A DNA stretch of 64,000 bases from Nymphaea colorata (taxonomy: Eukaryota > Streptophyta > Magnoliopsida > Nymphaeales > Nymphaeaceae): NCBI RefSeq assembly GCF_008831285.2, contig NC_045150.1:184001-248000 (forward strand), written 5' to 3'. A model generated the notes under the pieces. That model saw nothing but the letters and a program-made list of their open reading frames with translations. It ran no database searches and was not told the DNA's origin. The stretch's first letter is position 1, and every line of letters begins with the position of its first letter. Position numbers and translations under genes: made by a program. Shown here piece by piece: positions 9,347 to 22,860 of the stretch.

Positions 9347-12300
9347 GGGACATTTCGGACACCATCCTCTTCTACAAGTCTATGTCCTCAGACAATGTGA
9401 AGGGTTTGGTTCTGGCATTATCCTCGAGCTTCTTTATTGGTGCCAGCTTCATTGTCAAGAAAAAGGGGTTGAAGAAGGCGGCCGCATCCGGCATCCGAGC
9501 AGGTACGTGGTTCCACCTCGGCATCGATTTCCCCCATTTTGGTATTTGGTATTCAGTGAATTGCATGAAAATTATGTGCCTCATATGATCAGGATTACTG
9601 ATCGAGTCGGGATTTGTGGTCTCTTTGATTGAGTTACTCCAGATCGCTCATCTATGTATTTCATGCGATAAACATTGTTTATGTCTTCACGAGGGGCGTG
9701 ATTTGTGTGCTTCATCCTTTTCTTGTACAGGAACAACGGGGTGCTTCCTGTCACGTACATCTGCTGGTGTTTTATTGATAAGCGAGAATTTTTTGCGATA
9801 GTGGCTCTAATTTTTCGTTTCCTCGTAGGATTTCGGCAGATGCTTTATTTGAATATTCGTCCATGAGTATATATTTTCCCCAGTATTGGCCTCTTGGTCA
9901 GTTTTTCTATGAAGTCGGTGAAGTTTATCATGCTGTCCCAAGTTAGAGAAACTGTTTGAATATAGACTATGCTGTTCTTTTCCCATGGATCATTAAGAGA
10001 ATATTGGGCAATCATCAGGAATGAAATCCATAATTTTTTACAAAAAATGGTTCCTTCCTGAAGAAAGGTAACTATAGAAGTGAATTCACTTGTGCCTGTG
10101 AGGTTTCATGCATGATTCTTTGTTGGGACCTGAAATTGGTTACGATAGATTCTTCACCCACTTGTTTTTGCCTTTGTTGAAAAATTAGTAATTTGTTGCA
10201 AAACTACCACATGAACGCCCTACTTTTTGGACCCATTTTGGTTGCGAGGAGCAAAGAGTCAGCTGAATGTTCCCTGCTTCTGCATGGCTGGCAGGTGCAA
10301 ATCCTGGCAGGTGCAAATCCAACTGATGGGAAGTTTTCCTAGGAAAAGCTAAAAATGTATTTGGCTGTGTATGTTGTACGATACGGGGCCGGTACAATAC
10401 GATACGTATCTTTTACAAAATACGATACGATACACGCCCCATATCGCAGGCTGATTTCAAAAAATGGGGGCTGGAACCCCCCTTTTCGAGTTTTTTTTTT
10501 TATAAAAACCCGGCCCTTCTTCATTTTTAACCTAGAGATTGTGCCGCCGTGGAGGGAAATTATCGATTTCCATCATTAAATCATCGATTTTCAAAATGAA
10601 ATCATCGATTAAACCATGGATTTGTGCGTGGGTGGCTGATTCTCGTTGGGAGGAAAAAGGTTTTTTTAAATCGTGAAGATGAAAATGAAGAAAAAGATGA
10701 AGATGAGGATGAGAATGAATATGATGAAGATTATGAACGAGAGTTGAGAATGCTTTCATTTTATATGTATTGACATTAAACATTTTCACAATTTCATTAT
10801 CATCTTGTGATGTAATACACAACATCTAAAACTTGTTTTTTGATGTGGTATCTCATAGACTTATGGACCTTATGACTTATAAATCTATGTGTTTCTTATG
10901 AAGAACATATTATTCTTGTTTTTTATTGATTTTTATGATTTTTTTGAATTTTTTTCCTATTTTTTCTGATTTATTAAAAAAAACGATACGGTTACGATAC
11001 GTTACGACATTTTACGATACAGCGTATCTTAAAGCCAGACCGATACGGCTTACGATACATTTTTTACAACATTGGGGGGGGGGGGAGAGAGAGAGAGAGA
11101 GAGAGAGAGGAGTCTCCTCTATTGGTGTTAAGGGTGAATCCCACCACTTGTTTCCTCTTCCTCTTCCCACCACTTGTTTTCTCTTCCTCTTCTTCTTTGT
11201 TGTGTCACCCTGGGAGAAGAAATACTTTTCTCTTTGTTGCCACTCCAATGAAGAAGGTCTTCTCTGTTTCTTCCTTTATAGATTTTCACATGATCCTGTA
11301 GTAGAACTCAGGCACGTTGTGGTTAGGGTTTCCATTGGTTTGATGCTTCAGTTTCAGGGTGAGGACAAGCTCTTTCTAACCAATCTCACATGACACTTGA
11401 TTGTCGGCACACCAACAGTGCCAGCACTACCTCTGTTAGGGGGTCTGCTTCCCCTTGCTGAAATGCATGTTTTTTGCAAACGTAAGTTTGGTGCCAGTAG
11501 TAGCATGAAGCATTGTTTTTGTGGTTGAGGCTCTAAGCCATTAGTAGTGTTGGTAGCTTGAATGCGATTCCTGTAAGGCTATGGGAAAAGTGGTATTGAT
11601 GGTGTCTGGATTTATGCTGTGCCTGCTGGATGTGACTACAAAAATTAGCTTGAATATGGTGTTGATATGGTATAAGTGGGTGATATATGTCAATGGATGG
11701 AGAGTATGGTGAAAAAATGTCAGCTTGATGTATGAGGAATCAAAGGGAGACATGGGTTTTCCAAGATGCTCCCCTTTTAGCTGCACTCCATTTTCTCCCA
11801 GGAAAAAGGGTTAAGAATTATCTGCCCATGCAAACGTATTGAAATTGTGGACAAAACTAAATATGAGTCTCCTCAAAAAGAATTTCTTGAAGAGCTTTCC
11901 ATGAAATAATTTTACCCACAATCCAGTGACCCTTACTCTTCCTACATTATCATATGTGATCAGCACTTGATGAGAGGATCGAAGAGTTAGAATTTGTTAG
12001 TTTACTTCAAAGTTTAAACTTTAAAGATGATAAGGTAAAAGTATACTGCACCTGATTATCTGTCTTCTGTCTAGAAAAGAGCAAGTGATTGTGGGTTGAG
12101 TTTGTTTGGAGACATGATTACTTGTATAGCCATATCTCTTAGCGGATGGTCACTTATTCAGAGAATTACCGATAATGGTCATTATAAGTGGAAAATCAAC
12201 TATGAAGTATGCATAAATAGTGTCCTTCCTTTGGGTTTATAACTTTATAGAATCTTTCTAGGCTTGTAGCTGCATGTTTGGCGTCTTGATGTTTCATTTT

Positions 12301-15300
12301 GGCTTCTGTATCGTGCCCATTATATTCAAGTCACTATATGACTTCCAGAAAATCTGCTGTATTCTCTTATTCATAGCTGTATATGTGCCCCTTTCTACAT
12401 ATAAGTTTTGACATGTCACTCTAACTACCATATAGGTTCATTATAGCTACCATCTTCTGGAAGTAGGACTACACTTCCTGGCTTTCAATCTTATGACCTA
12501 GACAATGGCCTAGTGTGTCCATCTACTGAAAAATAGTTAGGTTGTTAATTTGGATATATATTCTCTTAGAAAGAAGGATAGGAGAACTTTGATAGCATAT
12601 GAAGGGATAGAAAAGTTTCAGTTTTGGTTCATCTATTCATGCTTTATTTTGTAAAATCTCCCTCTTTTTAGTTTAAAGTCATCTGCATGTTGGAAAGCAG
12701 TAATTTTGTACCATATTTTGCAGGATCTGGTGGTTATTCTTACCTGTATGAACCACTTTGGTGGGCGGGCATGATAACAAGTGAGTTGTCACTCTTCCTT
12801 TGTTGGCATTGTGAAGCTGATGAGAGTTCCACATTCACATGTTTGGCACATAGTTTAACGTATTGCGAGCAACTTTTATGTATTCAGCCCTTCCCCTAGA
12901 ACCTGTTTCCAGTTGGTTCATTCTCTTAGTTTTTTTTCAGGGACGGAGTGAGTATGCATGTTCTTTTGTATGTGCTGAATTAACCATGCTTATTATAATG
13001 TGTATGTGCTATGTTCTTCATGGGTCACTGCCAAGCTATTTTTTACTTCCACAAAAAAATGAACATGTTTTGCTTGTGATCTTTGATGTTGGTGCTGTCA
13101 CTTGCAAGTAATGGATCTGGCAATGGTTAGTTGAACTTCAAAGATCTATAAATAATTGAATTAACAGGAATCAAACAAGGGTACGATGTGCTTGTCTTTG
13201 GATGTAAGAAAACCAGAAACTGCTGCTAACAGATTGTGTTGTCCACATGCTTGCACCTAGAAAACATGGAAATCAAATGATTTCACCAGAATTCGATGGT
13301 TGGCCAAGGCTAAGAGTTGGTTTGGTTTCCACATGGACATAGACCCATCTGGAGTTGGACCTGACCCCACTGCAGTCATGTCCTATATGTTGGAAGGGTG
13401 ACAGATCATGCTCTTAGTTTGTTAACTGGAGCATCTCCTGAAATTTTGTTTCCTGCTTTTCACTAGCTTTTTTTCTAATTTTCTAAAAGTAGCTTTTTCT
13501 CTACCAACAGCTTCCTAACTAACAACTGGTATTTTGGATCAGTGATTGTGGGAGAAATAGCTAATTTTGCAGCATATGCATTTGCACCAGCAATTCTTGT
13601 GACTCCACTAGGTGCACTCAGTATAATCATCAGGTGCAAAGTTTACTTCTCAATCTTGAACTTATTGGTACACTATTTTTCTAAGTTCATGTGTTTTTGT
13701 GATGAGCTTTATACCTGTATATATCTCATGGATGTATAAAATTTTGCAGTGCTGTGCTTGCACATATTATTTTACGGGAAAGGCTGCACACTTTTGGAAT
13801 TCTTGGTTGTGTTCTTTGTGTTGTTGGGTCAACAACCATTGTCTTGCATGCTCCTCCTGAGCGTGAAATTGGATCCGTGAGGGAGGTGTGGGACCTTGCA
13901 ACTGAGCCAGGTAATGTTTCTCCTATCTGCATTCTTACTCTGAAATTTCTGCATGGTTTCTTTATTCCTCCCTTATTGATTCTAAATGCTCATTTTTGTG
14001 GTCAATATGGAGATATGTCTGATCTGGTTTACCCGGTGCTTACTTTGGTTCTTTTCTTCTTTGCAGCTTTTCTATTTTATGCATTTCTGGTAATGGTTGC
14101 AGTTGTTATACTTATATTTCATTTCATTCCACAATATGGGCAGACACATATTATGGTGTACATCGGGGTTTGTTCACTTGTTGGTTCCCTGTCGGTATGT
14201 TATTTGACAATCATTTCACTTGACAACAGCTGTCCTTATTTGGCAAGTTTTCTTCTGATCGTGCTGTTTTCTTCTTGGTAGGTTATGAGTGTTAAAGCCC
14301 TTGGAATTGCTCTGAAATTGACATTCTCTGGAACCAATCAGCTTTTATATCCTCAGACATGGGCATTCACTATAATTGTAGCTATTTGTGTTGTCACTCA
14401 GATGAATTATTTAAACAAAGTGAGTGATGTGCAGATAATGTTGATCAAAGGCTTGATTACACCACTTCTATTCATTTTTTTTCTTTTTTCTGTGGCCTAT
14501 TCCTCACATGTATTTGTATTTTTATGGAGTTGTTTCACAGTGGTATCTGCCTTATGAAAACACATGCGCATACATAGACACACACACACACACAGGTGTA
14601 TATATATATAGCCTTGTGCTGGATTGCCGCTAAAAAGCAGTCGCTAGATTGCCATTAGCCATGGTGTGATGGCAGCTTGTGGTGGCCCGATGATTTGTGG
14701 ACTTTTTAGTGACAAGTTTTTAAAATTTGACCATCTGGAAACTATCTGGCATATGATGGCATTGGCTTTTCCTACACACGCACACACACACATATATATA
14801 TATAAAGGATTTCATCAAATGGTCATAACAGTGACTGATTATTTTATCATGACCCAATTCATTTTTTTGCAGGCGCTGGATACTTTCAATACTGCAGTTG
14901 TATCACCGATCTATTATGTCATGTTTACTTCTTTGACGATTTTGGCTAGTATCATAATGTTTAAGGTAATTTAGTTTTCTTGAAATTATCCTTCTTTGTT
15001 CCCCTAAAAGAATTTTGGACCTTACCATGCAGAAAAAGAAAAAAAAAAGAAAAAAAAAAAGAAGTTTTCTAGTTTACTTTCTCTGGTTCCATTAAATTGT
15101 CACTCTCAGTGACAGGTATATAATACTATTGGTATTTCTTTACCAGAGCATCAATTACAAACATATTTTTGTATAAATCTGCAGCCTGACAAAGTTTGTA
15201 ATTTTATCACAACCATGGCCTTCAAATAGCTGAATTCTCTGGTTTTTTTCTTTACTAGATAGCTTTTTGATTTACATGAAAGACTTTATCATTTGATGTG

Positions 15301-16906
15301 GCTTACCTCGGGATCTCTTTTGATTGTTGCACCGCTATTATTTCTGTTCATTTTTATGGAGTTTTTACTGATATCTTTTGTTTCAATGCTTTTAATGATT
15401 ATTTATGATAACAAAGGTGAAACAAGGAATTGGCTCCTTATAGGCAGTTGGAATTTTATTATGGCTCTTAGTTGTTTGATTATTTGTTTTGACATGGTTA
15501 TTTATTCATATTTGAATTATCTTACCATGTTTTGCTATTGTTAGTTTGTTATGGTACTGATTATTGATACCAAAGTTTCTCATGTATGTTGTAAGAAAAG
15601 GGTCTATTTATGTTGATCATAGATTTATTTTAGTTCTTTTTACTGACTTAATGGGGACATTAAATTGTATTAGTAATTTTAGGTTTGAAGCATCATTTGA
15701 GCAGTCCCTCTCCTCACACTGCTTGCTATTAGGATTGGGGGCACGTTCTTGCAATGTGATCAATTGAGATTAAACTGATTTTGAAATGAACCAGACTATA
15801 TCATGTCAACTTATGGGGTTGGGCAGCCATTATGATATCTCCCATTTCCTTAAGGAAAATCATGCTTGTTCTGCATTTTTGTGTAAGCAAGAATATATTC
15901 AAAATGGACCTGCTTCGAAAGTAGTAGACGTTTCTCTCCGACAAGTCATTAAGTGGTCTTGAGGAACTAATTTACATTTCCGAATTTTTTTATTCCCATA
16001 TATATATATATTTTTTGTGGTCCAAGAACCTTATGTCGATTCTTTATGTTCCTGCATCATTTCTGTTAAGGCATGCTTATACCATTTTATGGATGTTTGC
16101 TCATAGATTGCATCAACAAGCTATAGCTTTCTTGCAATCTAGGGACAAGAGGCCATTTTCCAAAGTCCAAACCACGTCTTAGTTGGAGAGTTCTATTAAA
16201 TTGAGAGTCTTCCTATATGATGTGTCCCTCCTACTATCGATCTTTGCACAAACTGCCCCAGAAGGCATCCTCCAGCTCAGCTACAAGTTCTTCTGTAGCT
16301 TCTTTAGGCAAATTTTTGCAATTTTCTGAAATTCCCAAGTTATTGAGATTAACCCTGGTTTTGGTAATATGTGGAGGTTGAAATTTTAAACTAAACAATG
16401 ATAACACCAAATGTAGAGTTCATGCAACTTCCTTTTGGATGTTAATTGCAACTAAGGAAAATGTACAAATGAACAGATGTGTTGCAACTAAAGAAAATGT
16501 ACAAATGAACAGATGTGGTACTATTTGTAAGTTAGGAAATGGAGATCTTTGTGCATATTCTTATAGTTACGTCGTATGTCAAGGGTGGTTTCGGCTTTAC
16601 ACATTTGGTTCTGTTGACCAGGACTGGGATCGACAAAATCCATCACAAATAGTCACGGAGATGTGCGGATTTGTTACAATTCTTTCGGGTACTTTTTTAT
16701 TGCATAAAACCAAGGACATGGTTGATGGTATGTAGACCAGATTTTTTGTTTTCTCAAAATTTTGCATGCAAGGCCCAACAACTTCAGGTTTCTCTCTCTT
16801 TTCAGGTCCTTCTTTGTCAATGCGCCTCCCTAGACATGACGAGGAGGATGGGTTTCCTTCTGAAGACATTCCTCTTCGACGTCAAGAGTCTTTTCGATCA
16901 CCTTGA
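9343..16906 (+). CDS. NIPA-family magnesium transporter-like membrane protein, nine exons
   Basis: Joined exons 9343-9502, 12724-12780, 13543-13633, 13750-13910, 14067-14194, 14282-14419, 14873-14965, 16622-16727 and 16806-16906 give 1035 nt and 344 residues ending at TGA. Every intron is GT-AG and the phases are consistent. The protein is highly hydrophobic with many membrane segments. It carries the family's conserved blocks: GLVLALSSSFFIGASFIVKKK (residues 21-41), GGYSYLYEPLWWAGMIT, AYAFAPAILVTPLGALS, GCVLCVVGSTTIVLHAP, ALDTFNTAVVSPIYYVMFT and CGFVTILSGTFLLHKTKDM, then a polar tail ending FRSP. NIPA proteins are linked to Mg2+ transport and lie in plasma or endosomal membranes; substrate here is inferred. 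Length fits the family. Codon 14 (9382, MSSDN) matches the usual family start, so the first 13 residues may be an extension. Confidence 0.93.
10371..11072. mobile_element. GATACG-rich terminal-repeat element in intron 1 of the NIPA-like gene
   Basis: The 702-bp block begins ATGTTGTACGATACGG and ends ACGATACATTTTTTACAACAT, giving short terminal inverted repeats (ATGTTGTA/TACAACAT). Both ends are packed with GATACG/GTATCG words (10377-10440 and 10983-11058). The interior is AT-rich with a GATGAA-type run at 10676-10735 and no transposase. No convincing target duplication is visible. It is probably a non-autonomous DNA transposon of unknown superfamily, lying wholly within intron 1. Confidence 0.55.
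11073..11110. repeat. Poly(G) followed by (GA)n tract
   Basis: A run of about 12 G is followed by about 24 bp of GA repeat directly at the right edge of the GATACG element in intron 1. Confidence 0.9.
14580..14611. repeat. (CA)n/(TA)n microsatellite in intron 6
   Basis: CACACA followed by GTGTATATATATATA. A second CACACA-TATATA tract lies at about 14776-14803 in the same intron. Confidence 0.85.
16447..16516. repeat. Tandem duplication, 35-bp unit, in intron 7
   Basis: GCAACTAAGGAAAATGTACA with its following AATGAACAGATGTG is repeated immediately with one substitution (AAGG to AAAG). It lies about 100 bp before exon 8 and does not touch the splice site. Confidence 0.9.
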
Positions 16907-19900
16907 TGGATTGGTTAAGCCTTTTTATGAATCAGAAAGGGATGCATGCTGCATTTGGTGTGGGATCCTGTCATAATGTTATTTTCTGATACAAAACGGT
17001 CTGGACTTATGTGCATACTTGGATGTTGAGAAACTGTTGATCCTCCATCATAACTCCAGGCATCCGTCCGCCTCAACTTTCATATCCTGCACAACTTGGA
17101 AGACAGAGCAGCCGAAGCTGCAGATGTTTCTTTGTTTGAATTGGCCATTCCTTCCCATTTATCAGTGCCATCGGAGCAAGAGCCTACTTGCAATCAAATG
17201 ATTTTTCACATTCATTACTAATATTTTTTGTTTTGTATTGCTTCACTGACACATGTATTCCAAAAATATTAGCACGTGATTTACCTCCACGAAATTTAGA
17301 GGATGCACAGATCCCTGTATTTGAAAATTGTAAGTTTGACAGAGTAACCTTCTGAAAGCTCCAAGTAGATGCCAAAATTTTCTTGAAATGTCTCAAAGTC
17401 GGTATTTCTTGTAGTTATTGTCGATTGTGATTTTCTTTGATGGGTGTGTATAGGCATCTGGGTGATATTTACGCAGCCTAAGAGATCTCCGAGTTGGTGA
17501 GTCCCCTGTTTTAGCCATTCTGTGATATGTCACTTTTTAGAGATTTTTTTTTTCCCATAGCTTAAAGCAACCTCTCCTGCCTGACAAACCTATAGCTTGT
17601 GCTTGCAGGAAGATTGTTGCCTGTAGTACTGGAAATATGACTACCTGCAACTACTGCAGATTTTACTAATTTTTTTTTTCTCTTGTTGGGTCTAAACTGT
17701 TTCGTAGCTGAGACTTTGGAGCTGCAGTGAATTTCCTTGGTGATACTTTTTTATGTCCCAGAAGGTTTATGTTGTCGCTCTGGATGTTTTCGTTGCTTTC
17801 AATTCAGACACCATAGGTTTAATCAATTAAAGATGTTTCTTTCCTAGATGCTTTTATTTTTATAGTTACAAAATTTCTTCTAAGGGTGGTTTTAATTGCT
17901 CAATGGTATTTGGGCATATAAAAAGTCTGAGAGATTTTCATGTACCTTGCTCTAAAAACAATTAGTAGGCATGGTAACTAATAGGGTGGTAAATCTAGGA
18001 GCTGACGGATTTTAGAGGGGCTCCCGGAGCCCAATCTATCCCAAGGATCTGCAGGGAGTGTTAAGTTGTTAACACAGGGAACGTCTTACAGGAAAGGTCT
18101 TACACCTCTTAACCTTTGATAAATACCAAGAATGTGAAAAATCAGAAATGTCCAACTCTATCATCAAATTGTGACCTTTCATGTACAGGCGCGTGTCCTA
18201 TAATCGACATTTTACTGCACCTACGAATTTTAGCTTCACCTCTTAGAGAAACTGAATTTCTTCTCAAGAGAGGTGTTCTTTCAAAGGTGTTTGCTGTGTC
18301 TTTTGACATCTAAGGTTAATGCTATGCTCGAGTGTTACTTTGGCTTGGCTAGATCTGCGTTGGAATTGGTGTGTGTGGGGAGAACAAAGTTGCTTCTGTT
18401 TCTGTCTTGAATCCAATTTGACCTACCAGGCGTAGAAGTTGTGGGGAGTAGGCTCCATAAAGAATTGATTCAATCCATTGTCTGTATGGTGATTCTGCAC
18501 ACTATATCTTTCTCCTCGTAGTCTCACAAGTGGCTGCGCAGGATGCTTGCCGGCAGCAGTGAGCCTCCTCATTTTGTCGTTTGTGAGAGGATTTTTCACC
18601 ACCTATGTTAAACTAGACTGAAACAACCTCCTTTTTTTTTTACCCATTTTCAACTTTGAAGAATTTAAACCTTCAAGGATGGCTAAAGATAGAATGTATC
18701 AGAACTTGAACAGTCAGAAGACTGAGTTAGAAGCAAAATTGAAGGAAATTACTTCAGGGTTTCCATTTTTATTTCAGAAAAACACAAGCCTGTGGGGGCA
18801 GACAGAAGCTACAAGTTTAGGTGCACACAAGCTTTCTAACTCTTGACTTCACAGTTTTGTGTCTTCCTCAAAAAGTTTCCTTCTTCCAGTCGTAAGCAGT
18901 TGCTTAACCCTCGAGAGAGCAACATAGGAGTCTGTTTTTTCTTCTTTAAGTGGGTTTTACCTTCTTTTTTTTTGTGGTATTCTCCTGTATTTATAGTCCA
19001 TAATTTTGAGACAAATTCATCAATACGTTATGGGAATTAAGAGCTTAGTAGTCGAAGCATTGAACAGTATGGCATACCTTCACGTGTACTATTCTTGTCA
19101 TGTAGATCTACTCAATGGAACTGATAAATCATAGCAAACTGAGCTGAGTCGACCAAAGCCAAAGCCACATACAAATATGAGCTTAAACTGGAAAAAGTTA
19201 GCTGTTTGTTTTGACTGTCAACTAGCTTAAAACCCAATTTTGATGGTCCTTACATGTCTACCATCAAGGCGGTGTCATCTTCCTGTTCTAAAAAATGTTA
19301 ATACTTCTTGAATGGGACCAATTTATAACACAAGTTTCTCCCCAGTTTTCCTTGCAGAAACTAGCTTTCTTCAAGGTTCTGGAATCATTGGAAAATAGCA
19401 AAATAAAAGGAAAACAACATTCACGCAGTCCATAAATTTGCGACATATTCAACAACTGGCAAGAAAAATAGTTTAGAGCAGTGTCCTAAAAATCAGTTGT
19501 AAACCGCTCATTAGGTGAATAGACCGATTTACCAATTCTTCTGAATCAGTAAAAAAATATCAACACAGCCATTTTATAAGAAAAAGTAAATGAAAAAAAT
19601 GTACAAAAATAAAAAAATCCTTAAAATATTTTAAAAGTAAATGACAAGTTGAAACATGGCAGTCTTGAAGTGTGGAATCGAGTGGTTTTTGCCATCGATT
19701 TTATTCAAATCAGCCAATTTTGATAAAAATGGTTCAGAGTTTTAGATTGGCTGGCAGTTTGCGAATAAAACAATGAAACCAAAATATTGTGTTAGAGTTT
19801 GCATTCCATTAGACCTTTCACGGGGACAATGCCTGGGTTTCTTTAGCTGTTCATACTGTTAAATAACATTTTTGATTTCAACGCAATCGAAATTTGCAGA

Positions 19901-20680
19901 CCTTGGATCGGACCCAAACTCCAAACACTTGATTGTGTTCGCTTCTTCCGTATCAGGCATGGATTCATCAAATTTAGAATGCAACGGGCTTGTGCCATAC
20001 ATTTGAATTGCCCTAACGTAAATTACATGTTTCAAAACTTAGGATGGATCAAAGTTACATTCAGGAAAAGATCCACTATGTATAAGCATATCTAGATTTG
20101 AAGTGGACATAATGCTGCAGTATCATATCTGGAGGCAATCTGAATTTGTAGCAAAAACAGGTTAATCATGCAAACAGGTTAAACAGCCTGCATGTTAACC
20201 AAAGAAAAGATTACAGTTTTTTTACTGCATGTGGATCAAGTATGTTAGGAAAAAGTAAAATGGGCATTTGCCTTTTTTTTTTTTTTCCTTTCTGAATTTT
20301 ATTCATGTTTTGTGCATTCAAAATGTCATTTGAATTTTCAACTAATAGTAAGAAAGTCTAAGTTTTTATATATGTCATGTCTTTGGAGATCTTGACCTTA
20401 TGAGCACATGTATGGTACACATGCAAGCTTTCAGGAGAAGTTAAGTTCTACACAGATAACCAAAAATTTCAGCCCTAGTTTTATTGGTTAAGAATAAAAC
20501 AGCTGGTGTCTTTGTGAACAATTCCAAATTGTCCAGGATAGATCCACAAAAACTCTATTGACAAAGAAAATTTCGTTTTTTGGAAGCACCTTTTGTTTAC
20601 AGGTTTAAAAGACTGATAACCGTTTCAAGATTTCTTTAATAAATGCAACTCTTTCCATAAAAACTCTCAAATAAGGGCCT
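16907..20680. other. 3' flank of the NIPA-like gene and intergenic DNA
   Basis: The 3'UTR must begin at 16907, but no clear polyadenylation signal fixes its end. Beyond that I see no gene or element ends. There is moderately AT-rich sequence with short open frames lacking motifs, and an AT-rich patch at 19480-19800. Confidence 0.5.
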
Positions 20681-20689
20681 GAAATAAGC

Positions 20690-22600
20690 TTAAGATATCA
20701 TGTGAAAACCAAAAACATAAGATGTAGTAACTCTTTGACGCCCACTTGCCCTGCGAGTAGTTCTTGAATGGAACGGTCGACATGACATGAGAACTAAAGT
20801 CATTAACTTTTAGATCATCTCTCGATGACCGACTTGGAGTGGTGGCAAACTACTCTCTGATGGTAAGCCTCCACATGATGTTTACCTTCTCGTCTAACAT
20901 ATGTAAAGCCAATCGTTGTTGCTGATATTGGTTATTCGTAACAAAACTAAAGATGCAAATTTAAATGCTAGCTTTTGTATGTGTAGGGGAAAACGACATC
21001 TAATAGTGGTGTGACATGCCGGAGGGAATTGTAAATCTTCTCATGTCACTCTCCCAAGGACCTCATGCTCTCATTTTTGAAATGATTATCATTGTCCTAT
21101 ACAATATCATGTAACATACCAGATCCGCAAAGGATAATACTTGTGAATAAAAGAAGCCATGCATTTTCCTTCCATTATTCTTATGGGGACGGTCTCCATC
21201 TATTTGGCGAAATATTGTATAGGTAATTCTAAAACATTTATGTCCATTGGATGTCAATAGATTAATTGTGTCGAAGTCTCACAAGAAAAATAACCAGAGA
21301 CAAACTACCTAAGTGGCTGATGTATGGATGGACACATGCAATTGGCATTTCACACATCACTAACATAATCATAATAGTCTTCTATATAGTCCATCACTAA
21401 TAGCCTGCATGGATAATTTGTTTGATCAGAGTTTGGTAAATAACAACATGGCCTTCCAAAATTCCATTATGGCCCTTTTTGACACTTTGTTGCCTCATAA
21501 TCATCTGGGCAACATGCATATTTCATGCTGAAACTTCTTCTGCGGAGAATTTTGCGCAGCATGAAGTAACAAGTTGACATTCTTTGCAGTAGGAGCCTCT
21601 CCTTCTTGGACATGTCTACTAACAACTGGCCTATTCCAATGTTTTGGTACTACTGCTGGATCTGATTAACATGTTTTAGAATGAGGAAAGCAAAGTGCTC
21701 CAACCTTCCTATTTCAAAAGAACGGTATGGTTCTCTGCCCCTGAATGAGGGTGGAGCCAAGACTTGCCAATCCATTAGCAATTTATTTACATTTCCATTT
21801 AATATGGAAGATCTGAAACTCGTCGAAGGTCTTGATGAGGTCCCAAGGAATATTTACTCTACCATGTAGTGCGTGCATGGGAAACTCAATTGAAGTGAAT
21901 ATGAATTATTTTTTTTCTGGCATGATGAGAAAGATGCATACGCCAATGGACACCATACTCTTATGTCTGTCAAAGAATAGATTCCATAATAAAGTTTGGT
22001 CTACATGCAGTATGTGCTTATCCATAAAATCGTCATTTGCTTTGATGTCCTTCGTTAGAGAGAAGTCTGTCAGTTGGTCTGCTACAGTTTGCCTTTTGAT
22101 GGACTTCTAAGAGATATCTCAAGATCATCCTGTGCTAACAAAACTTGGCACTTAGCAATCCTTTCATCGAAAAAGGCTGATTTGTGGATGATGTGATGAA
22201 GTGGATTCAACTGGGATAAAATCTTGACTTCATTTTAAAGAAGACAGTGCATAAATTTCTGGCATATCCAAAAAAGAGCCATGCAAGCCTTTTCCATCAT
22301 TATATACTTTTTGTATGAAAAAAATCTTGTTGACATAGTAAAATTGCATGCACAATGTAACAGCCTTCCTCATAATAAGCTTGAAAGCCTTCACAAACGA
22401 CATCATTCACTGACATATAAGAAGGGTTTTCCCAACACAGGCAGCTTCAGAACTAGTGGATTAAGAATAAACTTTTTTATTCAAGCAAAAGACTGCTGAC
22501 TTCCCCCGTTCAAACTTGATATCATTCTTTAGCAATTTGTTGAAGGGCTCACTTACCATGACTAGATTATAAATGAATCTTGGTTGATCACATACCATGA
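20690..22600 (-). mobile_element. Degraded Ty3/gypsy pol remnant, Tat-like (RT end, RNase H, integrase)
   Basis: On the minus strand the pol order can be traced through many frame breaks. RT end: SEPFNKLLKNDIKFERGKS (about 22560-22500). RNase H: YIMMEKACMALFW with RIAKCQVLLAQDDLEI and IKRQTVADQLTDF (about 22310-22070). A second RNase H-like block: WNLFFD plus ANGLASLGSTL (about 22030-21740). Integrase front: LRRRSFSMKY (about 21580). Integrase core: SNGHKCFRITYTIF (from about 21250). The second RNase H-like block after RNase H suggests the Tat lineage, which is inference. Catalytic residues are mostly lost and no LTR was identified. The order was recognised by eye; no single piece is conclusive alone. 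Confidence 0.65.
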
Positions 22601-22624
22601 CGCGATTATAAATGAAACTTGGTT
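22557..22624. repeat. Tandem duplication, unit about 40 bp
   Basis: CATGACTAGATTATAAATGA...CTTGGTTGA is followed at once by CATGACGCGATTATAAATGA...CTTGGTTGA. It sits at the truncated upstream edge of the gypsy remnant. Confidence 0.8.
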
Positions 22625-22629
22625 GACTG

Positions 22630-22860
22630 CTAATGTGACATGGATACGTGGATTTAACGCAGGTATACGCCGACACGCGGATCTGGGACACTGATGGGTA
22701 TGGGTTGGACCCGATCCGAACCAAAAAATAAACCCCACTTTATATCTAACAACATCGTTTTCTCCACTTCACTGTGACGATTTCTGCAGCAGAGCATCGG
22801 CAACTATGGCTGGCAACGACGACGACGTCTGGTGGTGTTCGGCGGCATCCGGCGACAGGC
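22630..22860. mobile_element. Left part of a GGATACG-type terminal-repeat element (copy of the 1-312 family)
   Basis: It begins TAATGTGACATGGATACGTGG, comparable to the reverse-complemented end of the 1-312 element (CTAAGTCACACGGGTG). It contains the shared string GACCCGATCCGAAC at about 22709, then GC-rich sequence (22790-22860). No matching right end was found, so it is truncated or its end has decayed. Confidence 0.45.

Noticed and set aside
10926-11393. 155-codon plus-strand open frame in intron 1
   Set aside because: It runs through the end of the GATACG element and the GA microsatellite, and lies within an intron of a well-supported gene.
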